Source: Prinia subflava
Lineage: Eukaryota; Chordata; Aves; Passeriformes; Cisticolidae
Length of the DNA: 64,000 nucleotides
Assembly (NCBI RefSeq): GCF_021018805.1
Contig: NC_086257.1
Location: 16,922,693-16,986,692, forward strand
Direction of reading: 5' to 3'
The notes beneath the pieces are model-generated. The model was given only the letters and a program-made list of their open reading frames with translations, did not search any database and had not been told where the DNA came from. Position numbers and translations under genes: made by a program. Below are positions 13,096-64,000 of the stretch, piece by piece; positions within the stretch are counted from its first letter, which is position 1, and each line of letters opens with the position of its first letter.

Positions 13096-13429
13096 TGCTA
13101 TGTGAAATCCATGGGCGGGCGGGGAGGAGGGAGGCCCCGGCGGCCGGAGCGGCCGGGGCGGGGAGGGGGAGGCGGAAAGGACCGGCCGAGAGAGCGCAGG
13201 GCCCGGGCCCGGACAGCAGCGGCGGGCGCGGCCGCCGGGGGGCGCCGCGGGGGCGCCGGGGGGCGCTCGAGGGCGGCCCCGCCCCGCCCCGCCCGCTGCG
13301 CGCGCACCAGCCCCGCCCCCGGCCCCGCCCCGGCGCCTCAGGGCGGTCCGGGCACAGCCGGACTGAGGGCGGGCACTGGGACAGCCCGGGACAGCGGCAG
13401 CGCTCCCGGGAGAGCAGCTGTTCCTTGTG

Positions 13430-16400
13430 CATTCACTCCTTCGGTCGTTCTTTCCCTCACTCACAGGTGCGGGTATCCGCGCTTGCCGCCCTGCGTGCCA
13501 GCGGCTCCGTCCCGCTTTTTAATCGGCCCGCGCAGAACTTCCCTGCTCTCCCCACAGCCCAGCCCCGGTGCCTGGCCCGGTCACACACTCAGATCCCGGC
13601 ATTCCTGCTCTGGGGACGGCAATTGGCATGGCCACAATGCCCCGCTCGGGTGACTCCTGTCCCCACCGCACCGCCTCAATGCCTCGCTTTCACCGTCCCC
13701 CGCCCCAGCTCCACGACAAACACCCCCAAACCCTCCACCCACGGCTCGCAGCAGGGCTGATTCTTGCACGCTCATCCCACCGGTACCTCGTTTGGCTTTC
13801 TCACTGCTCCTGGTCGCACCCCCACATCGAGCTCACAGCTAACCCTAAATAGCCTCCCTTCTTCCCGCACCCCATACACACCCCTTATTTAATCCCTTCT
13901 CTCCCTGCTGCGCTGCCCACAGTTTCCTGCCTCCAACTCTCACTGCAAACTGGCCCCAGAGCCCAGCTCAGACGTAATGTACTTTACTCTGTACTGTACA
14001 TTACTTTACTGCCCAGAATTCGAGACAATCAATCACACACCCTCTGCTGCTACCTTCCTAAATGGGAAAGGACAGAAACCACAAAATTATCAGCTTTGTA
14101 CAAGCACTTGTTTCTCTGCATGGCAACAGCAGGAGTCAGCAAGCTGGAAAGAAGGAGATGTGTGTGAGTAACTGTGATTTGCACTCCCCGCAGCCCAAGA
14201 GAAGCGCAGTCCCTGCCCCATGTAATGACACTTCTGTAAGTTATTTTCACTCTAATTTTCACTGTTATGCTTTGCCTACTTCACTGCCTGATGAGGCTCC
14301 AAGGCACATATTTTGGACAAGACAGGAACATTTCTCACATGGTTGTGGGTTTAATGAATCTGTAGTGGTACATTCTGAAAGCCTCCCAAGACTTACACTA
14401 ACAACTGCAGCATCTGCACCCAATTCCAGCTCAGTCTCCACTGTATAGTCACACTGGAGGCACAAGGTGTGGCCTCAGCACATTGTGGCTGTGGTTACAA
14501 GGCTCAGCCAAGGGTTAAACAAAGCACAGTATCACCCTCCACCAACCTGAAGCTAAAGAAAACCTTTGTGTAATCACTTATATATAGTAAAACATATGCT
14601 ACATTTGCAGTAAAAAAATAATGAGATAGCACTCAGGCTCTTTGGTTGCTGCATATGGCACCCCGCACTTTCTCAGTGTTCTTTTGAAGCACCTTCAAAA
14701 AGAAATTTTGTCTTTGCAATAAATCACCTTTGTAACTAAGAAAAACATTTCATCCTGCCATTTTTGCTGTCCATGTCCTCCTTCATCAAATGTCCTGCTT
14801 TTATCCTTCTGACACCTTCTCTCACTCATAACAGTTGCCTTTTGAAAACATTCAACTTCTTCCAATTTTGTTTCCAGTGATGCACCAAGCCTGTTTGACC
14901 TGGCTTTCATCTACAGGTGATGGGGCAAAGCACAGCTCCAGCAGCCTCAGGACCTGACCCTGCATGACCTTCGCCACAGATAAGGGTGAAGTGTCCTCAG
15001 GTGTTCAAGCCAGACCAACTTTAGGGCCTGATTACCCTAATCTAACTGCATGTTAACTCCAGGGTAACTTTAGAAGAATCCTACCTGTGCTTTGGTTGAA
15101 GTCCCAAGCAAGTGCAGTGTGTCCACTCATCAGACAGATGAGAGGAGCAGGAACACAGTCTCATGAAGAGGCTCTAAGCTTTTGATAATGAATCAGTGCA
15201 GGATCAGCTGCACTCACTATGTTTGGACAGAATAAGCAAAACTGATGTAATAGGAATTCCAGAGAAACAGCAACCAGTTATCCCAGGCAACTCTCTCTCC
15301 TCTTGCACACCTGCTGGTCTTGAGCCACAGCCTTTGCTGTAAGGTGTGCTGGTTTTGGTTGAGCTTGAGTGAATTTTCTTCACAGTAGATAGTATCAGGC
15401 TGTGTTTGGGGTTGGTGGTGAAAACAGTGTTGATAATTCAGGGATGTTGCAGAGCAGGGCTTGCACAGAGCCAAGGACATTTCTGCTCCTCACCCAGCCA
15501 GTAAGGAGGCAGAGGGTGTTCAAGGATATGGGAGTGGACACAGCAGGGACAGCTGACCCAACAACAGCAGGGACAACTGACCAGAGAGATATTCCAGACC
15601 ATATGGCATTATAAAAGCTGGAGAGGAAGGAAGAGACATTCAGAACGATGGCGCTTGTTTTCCCAAGTCATCATTACACACAATGGAGCCCTGTTTTTGT
15701 GGAGATACCTGCCCATGGGAAGTGGGGAATGAATACCTTGTTTTGCTTTGCTTGTGTGGCTTCTGCTTTCCCTATTAAACTGTCCTGGTCTCAAGTCTCA
15801 AGTTTTCTAGCTTTTACCCTTTCAATTCTCTCCCCCATCCCAAAGGACTTACAGGGCTTAGTTGCCAGCTGATATTAAACCAGAACATAAGCATGTCCTA
15901 TCTCCATGCTATTTGGGGTAGGATCTCTTTAAGGAAAGTCGCCATCCCAATCCCAGTGTCTTCTTCTATTCCTCATAGGGTGAAGTCTTCTCTGGATATC
16001 ATACAATAAAATCTAAAGCAGAATCCAACTTTTGAAAATTGCAATCATCATCATCACCAACCTCTTGCAGATTGTTCCAAAGATACAGATATTTCACTCC
16101 CATTTGTAAATATTAACGTTTCTTCCTTCCACTTCAGTGACAGGGCCCTTGGCTTGCTCCTGTGGTTCAGGATGAAAGCCAGTAAAAAAATTACAGCTAC
16201 CCCTGTGAGCAGCAATACTTCAGCACACCTGTGAAACAAATGCCAAATGAAGCACAGAAGTGATCACAACAGAAAGAATGTTTCCCTCTGTCAGTCTCTG
16301 TCTTTAATTCCAAAGTAATAGTGCTGCAGTCAAGATTTAACAAAATGGTTGAGCTAATCCCTGCTGTTCACAGGTGACTGTTCACCTGCTCCATCACAGA

Positions 16401-17399
16401 CCCTTGTCTGGCACCTTGCTGAGCTGTTTCAGCTGACCAAAGCTGCAGCGAAGATTCAGCTCCTTAGGAGAGTGTAACTGGGAAGCAGCAGCAGTTTGGA
16501 GCAGTGAATGCTGAGCAGTTCCCTCTCACACCTATGCTACTGGTTACAGCCAGCACCTACTGAAAAGAGCAGCCTCACTTCACCTCCCTTCTTGTGGGTG
16601 GTGCCTTCCTGTCTCCTCCTTTGTACAGCATTCCTGCTTTCTGCAAGTTAGCTTTCTGAACTGGACCACACAAGAGCCACTGTGGCATCGGGAAGGGAAG
16701 AGGAAGTCCCAGCCTGGAAGAAGAAGGAGGATAAGATCAGGATGGCTCCCCTTTTGCCCAGACTGCCACTAGCTCAGCCTTAGCTGCAAAGTGAAGCCTC
16801 ACACTGACCCCGGCAGCATGCAGAACCAGGTACATTAGCCCATTTCCTTCAAGGGAAATATTGAAGTCCACGGGGTAAACACACCAGGCCTGTGAGCAAG
16901 GTAAGGTCTGTGCCAGTTAATTCTTGCTTTGGACAAGAGTTAAGAACAATCACAACAATGCTTTTTGTGCTACTTCAGGCTACAGTGCAAGCTCTGTTAA
17001 TGCCACAATCTGCCTGTGGTACTGGTAGGTAGAAACGCTTCTTTCAGTGACTTTGCAGTCATGCCACTCTAAACAGTAGTGCTTTCAGGTAAAGGAAATG
17101 CAAAATCTGAGCCTGAGAAGGTTGTCCACCTGACCTCAGCTCTTCTACTTGGCTTGAATACTTGCACTATAAATCATTATTCCCTGTGCTACTCAACATA
17201 CATGTATTGCAAGCTACCCCCCTGCTGGAGGGCACAAAAATCACCCACTACACTTTTAAAGAAACATTTTCATTACGAAGAAAAAAAGATCAGACCACGG
17301 TGCATGACAAAAGGAAAAAAACCACAAAGGCCTGCAAACCTGTTCCCCAGGGCTCAAAAAGGTGCAAAGTTCTTTATGTGCCCAAAACAAACCACTTAA

Positions 17400-17400
<1 letters not shown>
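13430..17400. other. Intergenic interval between the ABCC5 3' end and the RNPEPL1 promoter
   Basis: About 4 kb separates the inferred ABCC5 cleavage site from the RNPEPL1 island. It contains one solo LTR (15345-15887). The first few hundred bases (to about 13960) are still C-rich but lose CpG density. No exon or RNA gene could be supported. Confidence 0.6.
15345..15887 (+). mobile_element. Solo LTR of an avian endogenous retrovirus
   Basis: The element begins TGTGCTGG and ends CCAGAACA, a near-perfect terminal inverted repeat with the TG...CA ends of an LTR. It is flanked by TAAGG (15340-15344) and TAAGC (15888-15892), a diverged 5-bp target duplication. Inside are a TATA box (TATAAAA, 15610-15616) and a poly(A) signal (ATTAAA, 15774-15779) in the expected order for plus-strand transcription. 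No gag, pol or env reading frames lie next to it, so this is a lone LTR left by recombination. The overall text matches an LTR type I know from songbird genomes; subfamily and ERV class were not determined. Confidence 0.87.
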
Positions 17401-60845
<43,445 letters not shown>

Positions 60846-60944
60846 CGCGGCCGCGAACCCAAACAACGCCGCTTATAGCGGTTCCGGCGTCCCTACTGCG
60901 CCTGCGGGCGAGCGCTGCGGCGGCCGCTCCTGCCCGGCCCCCCA

Positions 60945-60957
60945 CGGGAGATGTAGT
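60945..60957 (-). promoter_or_regulatory. ZNF143/THAP11-type site, minus orientation
   Basis: On the minus strand it reads ACTACATCTCCCG, matching the ACTACAnnTCCC consensus (Staf/ZNF143 SBS, Ronin). It lies about 100 bp upstream of the inferred ABCC5 start. Confidence 0.75.
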
Positions 60958-60998
60958 CCGCTCCTGGGAGCTGGACACTCACTGAGTGCTGAGAGTGA

Positions 60999-61011
60999 AC
61001 TACATTTCCCG
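60999..61011 (+). promoter_or_regulatory. ZNF143/THAP11-type site, plus orientation
   Basis: On the plus strand it reads ACTACATTTCCCG, matching ACTACAnnTCCC, 41 bp from the first site and in opposite orientation. Confidence 0.75.
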
Positions 61012-61235
61012 TAAGGCCGGGCGAGGGCCTGCTCCGTTTGGCCGTGCCCCCATGCCGCCGCGCCCCGCCCACCCCCGTCCCGCCGCCGCTGCCGCAGCGT
61101 GGGGGGTCTGGAACGTTCGCCGCCCGCCGGGGCGGCCCCGCGGCGGGGCGGGCGCGCCGGGGCAGCGCTCACGGCACCGCACTGGGGCACTGCACCTCCT
61201 CCGCTCCGCTCCTCACCGCTCGGGAGGGCGGCAGC

Positions 61236-61335
61236 GCGATGCGATGCAGTGCACTGTAGTGCAGTGCAGTGCAATGCAGCACAACGCAGTGCCGTGCTGA
61301 GCCATGCCGTACCGGGCGGTACCGTGCGGTGCGGG
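61236..61335. repeat. Degenerate tandem repeat of a GCAGT-like unit
   Basis: About 100 bp consists of imperfect 5-bp units (GCAGT, GCACT, GCAAT, GCCGT, GCGGT), giving overlapping open frames on both strands. It is a minisatellite-like array inside the CpG island. Confidence 0.7.
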
Positions 61336-61779
61336 AAGGACGGGTCCTTCTACCGAGCCAGTGCCGGTGGGGAGAACTGGAGTCCGCTCTGTTCGGACAC
61401 CGCACACAGAGCCGAAGGGCTCTCGGTGCTGGAGGGGGCGAGGGAGATCTCGGTTCCCCCCGTCGCGGCGCTCCCGGCAGCGGGGGCTGCCGCAGGGCGC
61501 TGCCCGGTTTGCGGAGGCGGAGTGGCTGCCGGTGTGGCGGACAGGGCAGGGGTGGCGGCCTCGGTGTCCGCCCCTCCCGGCCGGCCCGCGGCTCGCAGCT
61601 GGTTATCTACAGCCCCTCGGCCGGGGAAAGTGCGACGTGCGCTTATCCGGGGTTAACCTTGGCCGCAGCCAGAACCGGCTCCCGTGCGCAGCGGCCGTGC
61701 CCCGGCAGCCGCTGCCGCAGGCCTGCGACGCTTCCCAAGGAGCCGGGCGTGATTCTCTTGCCAAGCCCCAGCTGTGCCC

Positions 61780-64000
61780 TTCCAGCTCCCTCCGACCACC
61801 TAAAGGGACAGGGAACTTGTCCTAGGGCTTTCACAGCCAAGCTTTTCCGGCTGAAAGGGATGCAAGCTGCGGCTCTCTGTCCCTGTGTGGCGGTGGCTGG
61901 GGGCCAGCAATCCTGCTTCCCCAAAACAGGGTGACACAGGGTGTCCAGCCCCCGCCTCGGGGGAGTCCGTGAAGGAGATGGACACAGCTGCGTTTCCTCT
62001 CACAAAGGGCTGTAAATATCCTTAACAAACCCTGAGCTGGAGCTTCTCCCTTGCTGCGGTTAAATACCCTGTCCTCAGCTGACATCTTCCTTCCACCAGC
62101 CAGATTTGGCTGATGTCTCATTTAAGTGGTTTATGTAACGAGTGCCTGTTTGCACCGCAGTCCTTGCTCTCCTGTCAGGAATGTTTGGGAGAGTCAGTTT
62201 GATAGAAATGCTGAAATGAACTCAGGTAAAAAAGGGAGATGGGAATCTGGAAATAAAAGTGGACCAGAATATTCCCTCCAAGCCCACAAGCCAGAGGTAC
62301 AGGTAAAAGGTGTCACCACACAAATAACAATTCAAGGACACCCTTAAGGTATAAGAGAATCCCTGCAGAGCTCCCTGACACACATGGTCACACATCCTGC
62401 AGACCTCCGGCTCTATTTCTGGAAAAAATAAGAATCAGCTCTATTGTAGGTTCTCTGAACATTTTGGGACAGGGGAACTGACAGACATACCTTGCCCTGA
62501 CATAGCAGCCAAGAACAATTGTAGCTGCTGCATTTTTCTGCAGTCTCTTCCCCAGGGCTCACAGTCATGCAGTTTCAGATAGATTGGACTGGCATTTTGT
62601 TGGGGAAGGCACTCAAGGTGCACTTCATGCTTTATAAATGCTATGTGCCATCAAAATGTGAATTTTAAGACAGAAGCCAGGAGGCAATTTACAGTAAGTC
62701 CCTGAACAGTCATTAAACTGACCTTTGTCTGTACCAAACACACTGGAATGTAGGAGTGAGTCAACGTCTAAATACTGAACTGTGTAGTTAAACAGCATAA
62801 ACAGAACGGACAAAGCATGAATGATGGGAAAAATTAAACTGTGTTAAAGCTTCAAGGTGAGTCACTGATATTTTAGGGTGTTGACCTGGAATTGTTCTAA
62901 GTGTAAGCATGTCTTTGGCCCCTGGGCTGTGGAGGCAAACAGAGCTGCTTTTTGGAGGTGCTGACATGCTCTGCATCACATGCCTGGAAAGGAAGAAGAA
63001 TATAAACCTCCATTATGCCAAAGTCATTACAAAATGTGTTCAGAAGGATGAGCAGAGACTGTTGTTTAAGCCAAGGGAACCAGAGCCCTGCCTACACTTG
63101 TTCTGTCCTCTATTTCTCCAGTGCTGGAAGAGGTCTGAGAGTAAAAGGGAGGACATGAGTGCTAGTAGAAAACTGCTGGTAGGTAACGATGTGTACACTC
63201 CATTCAGCTCTGGGCAATGGGCTGGCAGCAGCATCAGGAGTGTTTTCACACCTGTAGTCCTATGAGTACATTCTCCCTGAGTACAGTGGTGGGATGAAAT
63301 GCTTAAGTAGGCATAACCCACTTTTTAGTGTGTCACAAGTCTCCTCCAGCGTTTTTCTAAAGGCTATAAATGTACTTGGTGCTACCAGCCAGAGGAGTTA
63401 CATCTTTAGCTCCAGTGGCAGCAGCTAATGCTTTTAGTGCTGCGAGTCCTGGATTCATCCCTGAGGGATGGGAGCTGTTACATAAACAAGGCCTGTACAG
63501 TATTAAAACTTGCCCTGATTCAAAATCTGGGATTTGCTGTAATCAGCCCTGACTGCAAAAGAAAAGCAGAGCCAGACCAAAGAGCCAGCAGCAGCTTCAA
63601 AGCCAAGGCCTGCAGACCAGGATGAGGAAGCAACACCTGACAATTAGTTTTTTCCTAGTGGTGTCCAGGAGCTGCTCCCCTCCACCCAAAACAGCCATCA
63701 GCAACAAATCTAAAGCAATGCTTGAAACAAACTGATTTGAGCCATTGGAGCAGAAAATGGAGCATCTCCAGACTGATCAGGAAAACCAAGGTTCAGTTTG
63801 TGGGAGTGTTGGTCTTTGTTCATCTGTCTCTCCTATTACATCTCCCCTGTAGGACCTAAGGACCTGCTTCTGCCTTTTAGGGAACTGGAGCATGTACAGC
63901 CCAGGTGAATAAACTGAGCTGAACCCTGGATGGAGAGACAGACTTCTCAGGACATCTGAGCTTGAGGAGCATTCAGCACTCAGTGTTTGGGTTCATATCC
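61780..64000. other. Flank upstream of ABCC5, no recognised gene
   Basis: G+C content falls after about 61900. No open frame here has recognisable similarity or clear splice-flanked exons. I see no transposable element and nothing else to report. Confidence 0.55.

Larger units (their letters stand above)
12030..13420 (-). promoter_or_regulatory. RNPEPL1: CpG-island promoter of RNPEPL1
   Basis: The sequence is extremely G+C-rich and CpG-dense across exon 1 and the upstream flank. A cluster of GC boxes of the Sp1 type (CCCCGCCCC) lies at about 13277-13338, 230-290 bp upstream of the ATG, and no TATA box is visible. A purine-rich GGN repeat (about 13049-13095) lies just upstream of the ATG, probably in the 5'UTR. 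The transcription start is inferred to lie between about 13100 and 13270. Confidence 0.8.

Noticed and set aside
13049..13432. N-terminal extension of RNPEPL1 up to a Met at 13432
   Set aside because: The frame is open, but the sequence is low-complexity GC-rich promoter/5'UTR. The Met at 13048 starts the recognisable protein.
12432..13760. Long plus-strand open frame (442 codons) and others of about 240 codons opposite RNPEPL1 exon 1
   Set aside because: They are antisense or frame-shifted shadows of a very GC-rich exon with few stop codons. Composition is Gly/Arg/Ala-rich with no family resemblance.

Overview
The window reads as vertebrate genomic DNA, almost certainly a bird and probably a passerine. 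The coding fraction is small and split into short exons with GT...AG introns. There are two strong CpG islands in an AT-rich background, a chicken-repeat-1 (CR1) LINE 3' fragment, and a solo LTR of a type I associate with songbird genomes (from memory). No bacterial, plasmid or phage features were seen.

Two protein-coding genes were found, both on the minus strand and arranged head-to-tail. (1) RNPEPL1, an M1-family aminopeptidase: exons 1-6 are present (ATG at 13048, last visible exon 656-769) and the rest lies beyond the left edge. (2) ABCC5 (MRP5), an ABC exporter: all 29 coding exons could be placed between 59596 (ATG) and 18838 (stop). Every junction keeps frame and every intron is GT-AG. 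The joined coding length is 4311 nt (1436 residues), one residue shorter than human ABCC5 as I recall it, so the gene looks intact. A noncoding exon 1 is inferred in the CpG island near 60.8 kb, and a poly(A) signal lies at 17428-17433.

Layout: 1-13.4 kb, RNPEPL1 exons 6 to 1 with a large 6.3 kb intron 1 and a CpG-island promoter (about 12.0-13.4 kb). 13.4-17.4 kb, intergenic, with a plus-strand solo LTR at 15345-15887. 17.4-60.8 kb, ABCC5 (3'UTR, exons 30 to 2, with 4.6 kb intron 5 and 12 kb intron 2). 60.3-61.8 kb, ABCC5 CpG-island promoter with two oppositely oriented ZNF143/THAP11-type motifs. 62-64 kb, no recognised gene.

The two genes have no obvious shared function: one is a cytosolic-type peptidase, the other a plasma-membrane organic-anion and cyclic-nucleotide exporter. 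Their adjacency joins segments that, from memory, map to human 2q37 and 3q27. No new multi-gene system was found. The most interesting leads are a small CpG-rich island in ABCC5 intron 5 with two candidate alternative first exons that would both splice in frame to exon 6, a perfect 13-bp hairpin in the ABCC5 3'UTR, and the double ZNF143-type promoter.
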